Position numbers and translations under genes: made by a program
The notes under the pieces: generated by a model
Databases searched by the model: none
What the model was told of the DNA's origin: nothing
Seen by the model: only the letters and a program-made list of their open reading frames with translations
Shown: positions 1 through 12,064 of the stretch, piece by piece
Numbering within the stretch: the first letter of the stretch is position 1
How the letters are laid out: each line of letters starts with the position of its first letter
Source: Trifolium pratense
Lineage: Eukaryota > Streptophyta > Magnoliopsida > Fabales > Fabaceae
Length of the DNA: 64,000 nt
Assembly (NCBI RefSeq): GCF_020283565.1
Contig: NC_060060.1
Coordinates: forward strand, 62,605,257 to 62,669,256
Reading direction: 5' to 3'

Positions 1-961
1 GCGGAACACGAACCGGTGAAATGGAGGGAGGGAAAGAAAAAAAAAACAAATGCACCGTCAAATAAACCGAAACTAGTGCAAAAAGTGCCTGAACGATGAA
101 GTAAACAAGATAGAAAGAGTGAAGAAAAGCACTTGGTATGGAGTTCATAGGCTTTAGATTGGACTTTGAGCGCGACCATAATTTCATTATTGCGGCAAAT
201 GTTTTCGAGTCGCATGCGTTCGTACGTAGTGGATTTTGTAGGCGCCATTGAAGTGAAGAGTGAAGTACTTGGTATGAAGTTCAAAAGGAAAGACTTAATT
301 TGGATATCACACTTGTGTAGATGAAGATAACATACTCCTCAGTGTCCCTAAAAAATGATGATAAATTATGCAATCGACACAAATAAGTTATAAAAGATAG
401 ACAAAACCAAAATCTAACTAAATTATCAAGTGTTCCATATCAAGTTTCTAGTGTCTCATTCCACCATAGACACAATAAGTATGAAGTGTTTCATGTATAA
501 AATATAACTATATTCAATTAAAACAAACAATTATCTAATCTAATTAATTACCTTATTAATAAAAGTATTACAAGACAACTACTTATCTAAACTCACTCGT
601 ACGTCCTATCATTGATTTTGAGATATGGAATATATTTTATATCATTTCAATGCTTCATAATAGTTGTATCTTAATAACTTAAGCTTAATTAGAAAAAGAA
701 TTTTGTTTTTGGACAGCAAAAAAGGAAATATATGATCCAAACACTTGTCATGGCATAAGACATACCAATGACAAGGAAAAGATACAAAGAGAACAAAGAT
801 AAGGTGAAAAGATACATATCAAAATAAACCCCAACAACTAAGCACACAAGTGCTTCACCTAAGCTGCCCAGGAACTAGAAAAAAGTAGCAAAAGCCAGCT
901 TCAACAAAACAAAATGCATAGGGCTTAGGAAACCTAAAAACGCAAAAACATAAACGGTAAC
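1..961. other. AT-rich intergenic DNA, no gene recognised
   Basis: No reading frame of useful length or recognisable motif is seen on either strand. The stretch at 700-960 is A-rich and may be an old repeat, but no terminal structure can be defined. Confidence 0.5.
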
Positions 962-3937
962 TGTAACATCCAGGATTTTCATCCAAGATATTTGTTAAAA
1001 ATCATATTTAGTTAGAAAATGTGCCGCTATATTTTTTTTTTCTTTTTAAAATAAAATGGTTACAAATATAATTGAAGTGAAATTCAGAGAAATATAAATT
1101 TAATTAAAAATGAATTATTGTTTGAAAATTTCCAGCGGAAGAAAATACAACAAAGAACTATTTACTACATAAAATTCTCAATTTACAAAAAAACCCAATT
1201 TTTCCCGTTCGTACGCGCTTCAATGCATCACGTTCAATCATGGCTTTCTCCTTGAGTACCTAAAATGTTGGTTGTAAGGGTCAATTTCCGTATCCACATT
1301 GAATCATACTCACCACAAGAAGATGTTATAAAATAATAACAAAACACTTCACCTTTCCAAAAACATAATTATTAGTTTTCTAAAAGAGTTTGGTGATTAG
1401 AGCAAAAGTATAAGAAGTACCATTGTTAAGGCGGAAAATAATCAAAGTACCATATATCACCAATTGCACGACAAGTCAAATGAAATAAGAGAAGCAACGA
1501 TCACAATTTTACTACGGACTAACTATACTTTTTGTTTTCCTTCCTTTTTACGTTGGTTCTTTTATGACCGGGATAATTATTTACTATTGTTAATTTTCTT
1601 CCTCTCTATATGAAATGCAATGCAACCTCGACCACCCTATATGAGATACTAATGATCCGGATAATAAGTCTCATACCAATGAGAGAACCAGCCACACAGG
1701 CTAAAAGTAAACCACAATTGCACTTATAATTCTGTAAAATAGTTACCTTCCTTTGGGCCGGTTAAATATTCACATAAGTTACAAGCACACAACCTTTTGT
1801 ATTTCAAAATAAATTAATCTCCACAAAAGAGGTTACTTTGGCAACGTTATGTTTCAATCAACTTATTTTAAAATACATATCCTTAAACTGTCCAATATTT
1901 TAATTTAAAATACTTACCAAAATGATAACCAAATTTGCAAGTATAAGAACACAACTTGCAATTTCCATAACTGTACTTGAGTCTTGTTCCAATTTCTTTA
2001 CATATTTGAAAAAGAATAGAACAAGATTTCTGTATGGCACTAGAAGAAAAATTGAAACCCATAAAAGTTATAGAAAACCGAAATCAATTCTTAATGAATA
2101 AAACCAAATGACATAATATATGGGATCAATTTGAACCAAAAGAAAATTGCAGCATAAATGAAACAAAACAAAAGATTACCTTAACCTAAACTCTATTTGT
2201 TTCATTCTGCAAAACTAAGAAAACGATGAGTGCATACCATATATATATCAATAGACCGGCACTGCCGTACCGTACATAACCGAATCATTATTAAAAAAAA
2301 AATAATAAAAAACTTGAGTTCACTCATGCTTGAAACCAAAATGGCAGCCCACGACTAGACTTGAATCCTCATCATAAATAAGGAACCGAAAATCATAACA
2401 ATTGAAATCAAAAGTTAAACCAAACCCAATTTGAGACCGAATGGCTGGCATACACAGAAAAGGAAAAGAAACCGAAAAACAAATTGCCAAACGACAGCAT
2501 AAATCTATTAGTAATTTTAAACCGAAACATGGGTGTATAACACAACCAATATCAATATAAACCTGAGATAGGATCCCCAAGATATGGTCACAAATTTTCA
2601 CCACATAAAATTATATATATATGCTTCAAACGAACCACCGGAAACCATAATCGCATAAAAAGCCACACAGGCTAAAAGTAAAACCAGCCACACAAGCTAA
2701 AAATAAACAAGCCACAAAGGCTCCAAGCCACACAGGCTAAAAGTAAACCAGCCACACATGCTACCTAAATATACTCTTCTATACACATCCTATATGATGC
2801 ATGAAACTCCACTTTCTTAGCAAGGCCAATTTCACCGAAACAACAATAAATCACTCTGATTTGTAACTACTTATCTATATATTCCAATTCTTAATTTCAA
2901 AAAGTGATTATATAATTAACAACTACCAAACACAATACACATGGCATGAACTGAAGCTTAATTTGCAAACATAAGCACATATCCATCAATTCAATTATCA
3001 CAAGCTTATATGTACAACCGACGCACGAAATTATTTATTTACTTTTTATAAGGCTGATTCCATTGGTTCAGTTTAAGTGGCAAAAGTTCTACTATTATTT
3101 CACAACATAATCCTACCTAGCATGAGTTTATGGGGAAAAAGCCCTTACTTTGGACGCTTTCCTTCCAAACACAATACTCTAAGTCTAAATTCATAGCCAT
3201 AATGCACATGCGATATATCTCACTCCATAATTCGCTTCGACGATCTGACGGTTGAAGAGAAAGCACCATGTATTGCGAACATGTTGAAATTGGACAAAAC
3301 GACATGTGTTTGAAATGGATCGATGGACTTTGAATAAATATGATGTTCATGTGTTAGCAAAGCAAATTAGATAGTATTGGTTGAGTATGTCATTTAAGCT
3401 GAACATAGGAGTAATCTGAATGAATAATTTATTGTGTAATTGCTTGGGAATAAGTAGAGGAAAAATGGATAAGTGGTATTTCTTTTTTTTTTTGGTACAA
3501 GATAAGTGGTATTTCTATTTATATGGAATTGAAGCAATATAGACGTCTGAATGAGAAGGGAATTAATCAACCATCGTGATTGTAAAATGAAAGAGAGTGA
3601 ATTCCATATAACTTGTTTGTAACTTTATAACTTGTTTATTTTGTGATCAAATGCATTGTTTTAGCAAGAAATCATTATGGCAATTTAAGGCAATTAAGAG
3701 GAATTTGAATGCACCAAAATTAACATCTAGGCATTAAGAAAACGTGTAGCAAGAGAAAGAGTTGACTATTTTCCAAAATAATTATACACAATTATCGTTA
3801 CAATTCACACCTAATTAATTAGAAAGATAAATAGTTAAATAGAATTGATTAGGGTCCAATAAAATAAATAATCAAAATAAGGCAATAACGAAAAGATAAT
3901 TGTACAATAACATATTCCAAAATTTTGGGACGTTACA
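962..3937 (-). repeat. Candidate solo LTR or LTR remnant
   Basis: The block begins TGTAACATCC and ends GGGACGTTACA. This is the same terminal style (TGTAACACCC to GGGTCGTTACA) as the three better-defined minus-strand LTR families at 9228, 20273 and 36017. It also has a 'cagcggaa' segment shortly after its start, as those LTRs do, and it contains a short tandem repeat. It has no coding capacity. No matching 5-bp duplication flanks it (GTAAC on the left, TGCTG on the right), and a Cassandra array lies immediately beyond, so the right boundary is uncertain. The minus orientation is inferred only from the resemblance. Confidence 0.35.
2661..2762. repeat. Short tandem repeat, about five copies
   Basis: Imperfect copies of AGCCACACAGGCTAAAAGTA, about 22-27 bp apart. 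A lone copy occurs at about 1690-1714. The unit has small inverted arms (AGCC and GGCT). It lies inside the LTR-like block, where related LTR families carry their hairpin arrays. Confidence 0.7.
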
Positions 3938-4187
3938 TGCTGCATGTAACGCCCGGGTTTGACGAGGGCGGGGAGTGGTTGTCGGTGCATGACGCATGAC
4001 AATTAGCGGCTCCTGGCAGCTTCTAGGCAAAAACGAATCACATCGGAATGAGAGAGATCCTGAGGCTGTGCAGGTTTCAGATTGCATGGTGGAAGGAAGG
4101 CTTATAAGGATTGATGGGTACTACCTATACCAACAAGATGCATCTTCTTTTCGGGAGCCAATCAAATAAGAACTCCATAGTTAAGCG

Positions 4188-4839
4188 TAGGGGTGCTCGC
4201 GGTTCGGTTTGGATCGGTTTTGAGGCAAAAACTCATCCGATCCAAAAATAAATTCATTTGCGGTTTGGTTCGGTTTTGGATGACAAATAAAAAAAATCTG
4301 ATCTAATCCGATCCAATATTATGCGGTTTAATTTGGATCGGTTTTTGGATATCCAAATTATAAATTGTAATTTTTTTTAATAAATATAAATATTATAAAA
4401 AACGCTACAAAATAAATATTAAGTTTGATGTAAAATATAACATATAATATATTGAAAATTAATATTTTGGAATGACGATTACCAATTATATTCGAAACAT
4501 ATAAAAAGTAAAAAAAAAAGATTAAATTAAGCTAACATATAGTATTAACAAAATTTAAAATAGATTAAATTAATTAACAAAATTTAAAACGAAAAAAAAA
4601 GGTTAATGCAATATATATATTTATACTAATAAAAAGATAAATAAATATTAAAATATATGTATCGGTTTGGTTCGGTTTGGATCGGTTTTAAAAAATCAAT
4701 CCGAAATCCAATCCGATCCAGCGGTTTTCACAAAAGAACATCCAAACACATCCAAAAAACTTCGGTTTTTTGCGGTTTTCGGTTTTTTTGGATCGGTTTT
4801 CGGTTTTTATTTGGATTGGTTTGGATTTGAGCACCCCTA
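4188..4839. mobile_element. hAT-type MITE inserted in Cassandra LTR1
   Basis: The terminal inverted repeat is TAGGGGTGCTC on the left and GAGCACCCCTA on the right, a perfect 11-bp match. The target duplication is 8 bp, GTTAAGCG (4180-4187 and 4840-4847). An 8-bp duplication with a TAGGGGTG end is typical of plant hAT elements. The 652-bp body is AT-rich and rich in GGTTCGGTTTGGATCGG-like subterminal copies in both orientations. It has no ORF. The insertion falls in the A-box region of the 5S-like sequence. Confidence 0.92.
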
Positions 4840-5232
4840 GTTAAGCGTGCTTGACTTGGAGTAGTATTTGGATGGGTGACCTTCTGGGAAGTTTCCTAGA
4901 ACGCATGTGAGTGAGGACAAAAACATGCTGAAAAGACTCGTGTTGGTTTGTGGGGTCAGTCGGTCATCCTAAAAGCAGTGAGGGATGTTACAAATGGTAT
5001 CAGAGCAGACCTCTCCCAGTACGATGTGGTTCGGGGACGAACCAAGCGGAAGTTGGTGGGCATGTAACGCCCGGGTTTGACGAGGGCGGAGAGTGGTTGT
5101 CGGTGCATGAGGCATGACAATTAGCGGCTTCTGGCAGCTTCTAGGCAAAACGAATCACATCGGAATGAGAGGGATCTTGAGGCTGTGCAGGTTTCAGATT
5201 GCATGGTGGAAGGAATGCTTATAAGGATTGAT

Positions 5233-5357
5233 GGGTACTACCTATACCAACAAGATGCATCTTCTTTTCAGTAGCTCATTCGATAAGAACTCCACAGTTA
5301 AGCGTGCTTGACTTGGAGTAGTCTTTGGATGGGTGACCTTCTGGGAAGTTTCCCGGA
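5233..5357 (+). other. 5S rRNA-derived segment in Cassandra LTR2
   Basis: The sequence follows plant 5S rRNA through AGAACTCC, AGTTAAGCGTGCTTG and GGATGGGTGACC, ending at CTGGGAAGT. It therefore keeps recognisable A-box and C-box parts of the internal RNA polymerase III promoter. Parallel segments lie at about 4113-4187 plus 4848-4905 (split by the MITE) and 5691-5810. The 5' third has diverged, so this is not a functional 5S rRNA gene. Confidence 0.85.
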
Positions 5358-5903
5358 AAGCGTGCGAGTGAGGAAAAAGCACGCTGAAAAGACTCGTGTT
5401 GGTTTGTGGGGTCAGTCGGTCATCCTGAAAGCAGTTTGGGATGTTACAAATGGTATCAGAGCAGACCTCTCCCAGTACGATGTGATTCGGGGACGAACCA
5501 AGCGGAAGTTGGTGGGCATGTAACGCCCGGGTTTGACGAGGGCGGGGAGTGGTTGTCGGTGCATGAGGCATGACAATTAGCGGCTTCTGGCAGCTTCTAG
5601 GCAAAAACGAATTACATCGGAATGAGAAGGATCCTGAGGCTCTGCAGGTTTCAGATTGCATGGTGGAAGGAAGGCTTATAAGGATTGATGGGTACTACCT
5701 ATACCAACAAGATGCATCTTCTTTTCGGGAGCCTATCAAATAAGAACTCCATAGTTAAGCGTGCTTGACTTGGAGTAGTATTTGGATGGGTGACCTTCTG
5801 GGAAGTTTCCTATAACGCATGTGAGTGAGGACAAAAACATGTTGAAAAGACTCGTGTTGGTTTGTGGGGTCAGTCGGTCATCCTAAAAGTAGTGAGGGAT
5901 ACA

Positions 5904-7289
5904 AAAACAAAAGCAGCATCTGAAATTCCAACAAAACCACCTCTCCAGCAGCACCATAAACATGAAAAGGGGTTATCGAACAAAATCATTTCCGGGATCC
6001 CATGTTCATTCATAAAAAAAAGGGTTAAACAAACATACAGTGAGTAGTGTAAGATAGCATCATAATATGAGGGAAAAAGAAAGACAATGCAATGGAATAG
6101 AATGATAATTAAGAATGCAGTCAACAAGGCATTCAGACATCACTAAAGTTGTAACTAATAATACATTAATACCAAGTCCTATAGTTATATAAAAAGAACT
6201 TGAAAACATCATGTCATATTTAAAATTAAGGTTTAAAAAGAAAATACATAAGAGAATGTGAGACTAAGGTACAATACACTCATACTTAAAAAATAGCACA
6301 TTAAATTAAAGAAACAATGAACCCCTTGGGAGACATTCTCCTAATTTATTCATACAAAAGTAAGATAAAATACAAAGCAGTCAAGTACCAAGAACTACAC
6401 ACAATACATACCATACCCTGTCAACACAACCCACCCTCTAAAGGACCACTGCCAGCAACAAAAGTCAAAAAAACAGCAGCTAAAGAAACTCAAAATATCT
6501 GCTAAAAAAACAGATACAATGAGCCTCAAACCAAAGACACTGCAAAACCAAAAAATCACTCACAGTTATACCATCAGAGCACCAAAAGAAGCAGCTGCAG
6601 AGACAAAACAAACCACTCAAAGAGAAAGCAAAAACATACCTCTTTGAAAAACCACATCAACAATAAAACTTTAACAGCTAACCTTTAAAGGATTTCTAAA
6701 ATACTAGTTTTAATTTAACTTTACAAAGAAATAAAAATACATGCATTTAACCCTTACAAAACCAACAGAAGACGCCAAAATCCAAATCATAAAAACAAAA
6801 ACACCATAAAACAAAATACCCAATCTCAACCAACAATTTACTTACTTGAATCTTCTTCAATTTTCTCTTCAATGTCACTTAATAACTTCAACAATTGTTC
6901 AAACGTTGGAAATATCCTACAAAACAGAGAAAAATCAAAACCTAACTAAAATCAAAACGAGCTTTTTCAGAACAAAAGACTAAACATTTGGGGGTTTTTA
7001 CAATACATTTTGAACTTGAAATATTAGAAACAAAGGAATAGAAATTTGGGGGTTTTTGACAATACCTATTGAACAAAACAGAACCCTGGTAGCGATGAAA
7101 AGATGGAGGGGGGGAGGATGGGTTTGAGAAAAGAAAACCCTAAATCTTGTTTGTTGTACCGAGAGAAAAATAAAGAGGAGCCATTATCAGATTTTGAATT
7201 GGTGAGAGAAAGGAAATAAAAATAGAGGAGGGAGAGTGAAAAAATAGGAGCGCCAGATGAAAAGAAGGAAAAGAATGTTTCAATGTTTC
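5904..7289 (-). other. Non-coding DNA, possibly interior of a CACTA element with a captured exon
   Basis: No full gene is recognised. On the minus strand, 6916-6838 looks like a last exon: it follows a T-rich tract ending in TTTTGTAG and reads about 25 codons (core FEQLLKLLSDIEEKIEED) to a TAA. A 5'UTR-like C/T-rich stretch with 'aaaccctaa'-type sequence precedes it at about 7070-7260. This matches the common layout of non-autonomous CACTA elements that carry gene pieces, but the other end of the element was not found. Confidence 0.3.
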
Positions 7290-7542
7290 GTCCCAAATCC
7301 GTCTCTATATTTCAGACGAATTTCAGTCAAAATCAATTTTTAAACCAATTTCGTCCGAAATCTGTGGGAAATAATCACACCGAAAAAGTCCCAAAATTAT
7401 TCAGACAATTTAGGGATGAATTTGGGACGAAAATATTCGTATTTTGGATCTGTCCCAAATCTGTCCAAAACGTACACCTACTTTCGGACAAAACATAATC
7501 CATCCGAAAATTCCGTCCGAAACAACGAATTTTCTAGTAGTC
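7290..7542 (-). mobile_element. CACTA-type transposon terminus with subterminal repeats
   Basis: Read on the minus strand from 7542, the end is GACTACTAGAAAATTCG, close to the plant CACTA terminus CACTACTAGAAA with a changed first base. Behind it lie many copies, in both orientations, of a TTTCGTCCGAAA / GGGACGAA motif, the subterminal repeat arrangement of CACTA elements. Only this end is visible. Confidence 0.6.
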
Positions 7543-7806
7543 ACAATTGCATGCAATATATAACATAACAAAAATAATGATTCGACCTAAATCAACTTAT
7601 TAAATATTAGACTTTGATAATATAAGTGCAACAATTTAAATATATTGGTGAATGACATTAATTTAGGTAAAGTTAGATGTTCATCTCATAAATAGTGTCG
7701 TTCCTTTTATTTTACATAAAACATGGGATATAAAACACACTTATATGGGTCATATTTTCATGGAGGTACCTCAATTCCACCAATATGCTTAACCTACGAC
7801 ATAATT

Positions 7807-8197
7807 TTAATTATTTTCTCCACTTTCAATTTCTTTTTCACCAACATTTTTTACAACTTCTCCTTGTGCACCTCCTTCAGCACCATTTCCTCTTGAGCCC
7901 GATACAATTGAACCCTTTGCAGCTTTTTTGGCTTCTTCATATCCTGGTTTTGACCCACTTCTCCAGTTGGTAAATCTCCATGCATCTATCCCAAATTTGG
8001 TTTTGGATTCTTTTGTTGCACCAACTGCAAATGAAAAACAACATTTATTAAATAAAATAAAATAATATAAGAAAGAAACGACTCGTTCAATTTACATATA
8101 TACATTGTTTCCCTTCTTTGGATGAATCAATTGTCATAACAGAAATAATAACTTGTGCACAAAGTAATAATACAAACACGAAACTCCTAGTTTTCAT
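7807..8197 (-). CDS. Small secreted peptide gene 1, two exons, family unknown
   Basis: Exon 1 is 8197-8104 and exon 2 is 8024-7807. The 79-bp intron (8103-8025) has GT..AG ends and a pyrimidine-rich acceptor. The predicted protein has 103 residues. Residues 1 to about 21 (MKTRSFVFVLLLCAQVIISV) form a signal peptide with a hydrophobic core. The mature part is hydrophilic, rich in Gly, Glu, Lys and Ser, and has no cysteine. The phase-1 intron separates secretion signal from mature peptide. A paralogue with the same intron position lies at 14948-15369; the best conserved mature motif is WRxGxKPG. A TATA box lies 51 bp upstream of the ATG. I do not recognise the family. The exon layout resembles legume nodule-secreted peptide genes, but that is only an analogy. 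Confidence 0.65.
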
Positions 8198-8247
8198 CAT
8201 TGATCAACTAAGAGTGTATTGAAGTGGAATATGAATATAATCATCAG

Positions 8248-8257
8248 CTATTTATAG
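8248..8257 (-). promoter_or_regulatory. TATA box of small peptide gene 1
   Basis: The minus strand reads CTATAAATAG about 51 bp upstream of the start codon, a good plant core promoter match at a suitable distance. Confidence 0.55.
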
Positions 8258-8259
8258 TG

Positions 8260-9227
8260 GTCAATGAAAAAATATATGAAAGATAAATAAAAAGAGATGA
8301 AATTATATATATTATATAATAAAAATTATAATATACATCATTTGGCTTATCGTAAGAATAATAGGTCTACAACACCTATTGAACCATTGAAGGGTTGAAA
8401 AGGGACATATTTATCAAATGAGGTAAGAAAAGTATTCTCACATTAATGAATAAGTGATTAATAAGTGGCAAATTTGTATTATTTATTTATTTAATAACTT
8501 ATATTATTAATTGCAAGTAATCTAATGAAAAAACGCTAAATTGTTGTAAATATCAAGTATTTGTATTCTATTATGAGTTCAAGATATTATCACCTATTTC
8601 CCTTTATTTTGTAGGTTTATATATAAACTTAAAGATGATGAAATAAACAAAGATCAAGAATTTTGAGTTTAAGTTAATTGGTAGACGATTCGGTTGTTTC
8701 GAATCCTTTCTCTATTACTATTTGGTAATACGGGGTCACAAATAACAATTCATTTTTATTATCACGACGAATCAACTCTAAAGTAGTAAGACTAGTGTCA
8801 TATTTTATTACCGTATTCACTACTAACAACACCATAATGTCTTAGGCGATTTTGGAAATTATGAATGCTTTAAGCTATGTGACTGAATAATTATCTCAGA
8901 TCTAATATTTCAAAAGCTAGTGTTAATAGCCGGTCAATACTTGGAATCAATTTATAAATACCTCTATCTATGAAAAACATTAAACGCATAAATAATTAAA
9001 TGAATAATAACACTTAATTGCAATAAATATAATATTAACAAATTACATATCTGAAATAGATCCAGGGAAGTTCATTTACTCAACCTAACCTAAGGAATTT
9101 AGCTAGACATAGACATAATAATCATAATAAAATAGTTTTGAATCATGAATAACCTTTGATTTCTCGAACTCGAAAGTGTTTCCAATGATACATACTTGCT
9201 TCCTTTGACCCTTTGGATATTGCTTGC
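8260..9227. other. AT-rich upstream region of gene 1
   Basis: No ORF or mobile element is recognised. The part at about 8340-8460 is similar to 15670-15780 upstream of the second paralogue (shared pieces such as CTATTGAACCATTGAA), so the duplication that made the gene pair included upstream DNA. Confidence 0.5.
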
Positions 9228-9976
9228 TGTAACACCCAAACCATTATTGTGGTAATTCTACATTTATTAAATCTTTTTCAAATTACGCAGCGGAAAATTG
9301 AAAGTTATTTATAAAACATTGGTTCTAGGTATTACATTCTTCTTTATCAAAAGTAATACTAATGTATTTAATTAGTAAAACCGTGTTTATACAAAATAAA
9401 TTCTCTTTATAAAAAGATACATTTTTCTGAATAAATACAATAAGTCATAAAAACTCGATACACTAAGTACACCATTTTCCCCGTGTCACAATCAGAGCGG
9501 AGCTTCACCGACGACTCGACAACGATACACACATATCCTGTAAATCTGGACCCCAAAGGTCAAACACATAACACAAAGCAGAGAGTTAGAAAACATAATG
9601 ATCAACATTCTAGTGTGAGAAATATACTCACACTTCATTACTATCATGCATATTCTAACTCACAAATATACATTAACATCTTCAACCAATAATAGATTAT
9701 GAGATAATTGTAATCAAAACATCATTCATAAACAAAAAATCATCACAAGCATACATTCTCAATCTTAGTTATAAGATTATGACGCATCAACACATAGAAG
9801 TATCATTTAGAGTTAATAAACATCTAACACTTCAATCAAGTCTTAACATATAGACAAAAAAATCCAATTAATGTCACATATCAATTATCACACAATTTGC
9901 ACATCATACTAATGCAATCTAATGCTTCAACTTCATGCCATGTCATCCTAGACATATCTAATGCATGTGGTACCAT

Positions 9977-10066
9977 CTTCTTTATTAGAGTATCTCACCT
10001 CTTAATATCCTTATTTATCGGATAAATATAATCTGATATACTTCTTTATTGGAATATCCAATATCC
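9977..10066 (-). repeat. Hairpin-unit array in LTR (three units)
   Basis: Three consecutive units have the form CTTCTTTAT, arm, loop, complementary arm, ATATC. The paired arms are TATTA/TAATA, TATCGGAT/ATCTGATA (one G-T pair) and ATTGG/CCAAT. The same arrangement recurs with other arms in the LTRs at 20982 and 36808. Confidence 0.7.
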
Positions 10067-10350
10067 TACAAAATTCATGAATGCATGTTTGTATTTCAAT
10101 GAATTCACTCACAATTAATTATCATTAAGCTCTACATTTACAATGTGGAACACTATCCAACATTCTTCATCATTAAGATAAAGAAAAATCTTAATATTCT
10201 TCATTTATAAACATCATACATAATCAACAATCATCAACAAATAGCATTGAGTATCACAAGCATCAATAAGCATCAACAATCACGTAAGGATACAATTAAT
10301 CCAGGTTACAAACACCTAATAGCATTTAAAACCATCAAACAACAGTTCAA

Positions 10351-10470
10351 GTAATACCCCTACTAACACGGTACTCCTACTGCTCATACAGTACCCCTAC
10401 CAATACATAATACCCCTACTAAACACAAAGTACCCCTACTAATACAAAATACCCCTTCTAATCACACACT
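10351..10470. repeat. Tandem repeat of TACCCCTACTAATACA type
   Basis: Imperfect units of about 18-20 bp built on AGTACCCCTACTAATACA and ATACCCCTTCTAATCACA. The same array occurs, longer, at about 11800-11945 in the partial right LTR of the same element, which supports their being paired LTR copies. Confidence 0.75.
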
Positions 10471-10631
10471 GATACATAGGGTAGAAATCCACTAAAAATC
10501 CTAGTTTTGATGTTCTAGATCCCTAATATTTCATGAAAACAACATGTATATTAACATAAAATGACGGTTTGATTCTCAGATCCAAAACAAAACACATCAA
10601 AAAGATGAGATTTCGATATTTTACTCAAAAC

Positions 10632-10670
10632 TCACACACACACACACACGCACACACACACACACACACA
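10632..10670. repeat. CA microsatellite
   Basis: (CA)n tract of about 39 bp with one G interruption. A shorter (CA)n sits at the same place in the right LTR copy at about 13385-13400. Confidence 0.95.
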
Positions 10671-12064
10671 TGTTCTTGAACAAACATCTACAAATTCCCA
10701 TTTCAACCCATGAAATTCATATTTCTAATCCATTAGAAGTTGATTAAACAGAATGGGTACAAAAGATTCAATCAATTTTCAAAGAAAATCTCAATCCCAA
10801 AAGAAAATGAGTGTAGAGAGTTCGGGTACGGAGAAATCGACATTCTCCTCTCTCTATGAATCACTCAAGGTTATGTAATCTACTCTCATACCTGGATTCA
10901 ATGAACTCACGAAGATTTCTCTTGAATCCCTTAGCTCAAGCTTGCCCTAGCTCTTATGTTCCTTCTCTCTTGCCTCTTGAAAATTTTATGAAAAATGAGC
11001 TCTTTCTCTCTAAGGCCTTTAAGTAGCGCCCCCCCACTCTTGTGTCAAGGCCCATTGGGCCTAAAACCCACTTGTACGATCCAACTAAGGCTCACGGACA
11101 ATAACTCTCACAACCGCGTCTTAACTCGCTCATTAACTAATATTCTCGATAAATAATTATTCGCCACTAACTTAATTAAAAGTCATCGCAACAATTAATT
11201 AAACACTTAAATAGCGAATAATAAAAATTGGGTCGTTACAATTGTCCCCCACTTAAAAGATTTTCTCCCTCGAAAATTACGCTACTAAAACAACTCCAGA
11301 TAACTCCTTCATCCGATTCTCCAACAAAACACCTACAACACTACACAATACTAAGTTTGACAAAATTAATTTATCTCAATCAACACAATTTCGTCCACTA
11401 TCAACAAGAGATCAAAGATGGTCAATTCCTCAAATACTAATTTTGTCCAACCAATTCAAACTATTACCACAAATACGACTCACGTAAAACTTCCTACTCA
11501 AGCATCCACTACAACATCAGATCCACTCGGATGTCAACTTACTTCAAAATCATCATCCTCTCAATAATTCTAATTAGTTCCTCATCTACATGTTCAACTC
11601 CTTCCGATCGAACAAGTACGTCAACTTCGGTTCACACAAACAAAGTCTCCATACTTTTAGTACAACACACAATCTCCAACCATTCCGAATACTCTTCATC
11701 TCACCTAACCAATCTCACGATGCTCTTGCGGCTAAACGCTTGGTCTGACAACTTCTCCTCGAGTAGTCCTCGCAACTTGTTGCTCAACTTCTAATCACAG
11801 AGTAATACATAATACCCCTTCTAATCACAGAGTACCCCTACTGATACAGAATACCCCTTCTAATCACAGAGTACCCCTACTAATACATAATACCCCTTCT
11901 AATCACAGACTGATACATAATACCCCTTCTAATCACAAACTGATACATAGGGTAAAAATCCACTCAAAATCGTAGTTTTGATGTTCTAGATCCCAAATAA
12001 GTTTTTTTCCATGGAAACAACATGTATATTAACACAAAAGGATGGTTTGATTCTCAGATCCACA

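Larger units (their letters stand above)
3945..5903 (+). mobile_element. Cassandra TRIM retrotransposon array: LTR-internal-LTR-internal-LTR
   Basis: Three LTRs of about 385 bp each start TGTAACGCCCGGG: 3945-4992 (interrupted by a MITE), 5063-5448 and 5519-5903. Two 70-bp internal segments separate them. Each internal segment begins two bases after an LTR with TGGTATCAGAGC (4995-5006 and 5451-5462), complementary to the 3' end of plant initiator tRNA-Met, and ends in a short purine-rich stretch. Every LTR carries 5S rRNA-like sequence, the defining feature of Cassandra. No protein is encoded; Cassandra is mobilised by other elements. LTRs 1 and 3 resemble each other more than the middle one. 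No target duplication is evident, and the end of LTR3 lacks a few bases. Confidence 0.9.

Noticed and set aside
3945..5903. Tandem 5S rRNA gene array
   Set aside because: Only part of the 5S sequence is conserved, and the units have primer sites and LTR ends; this is Cassandra.
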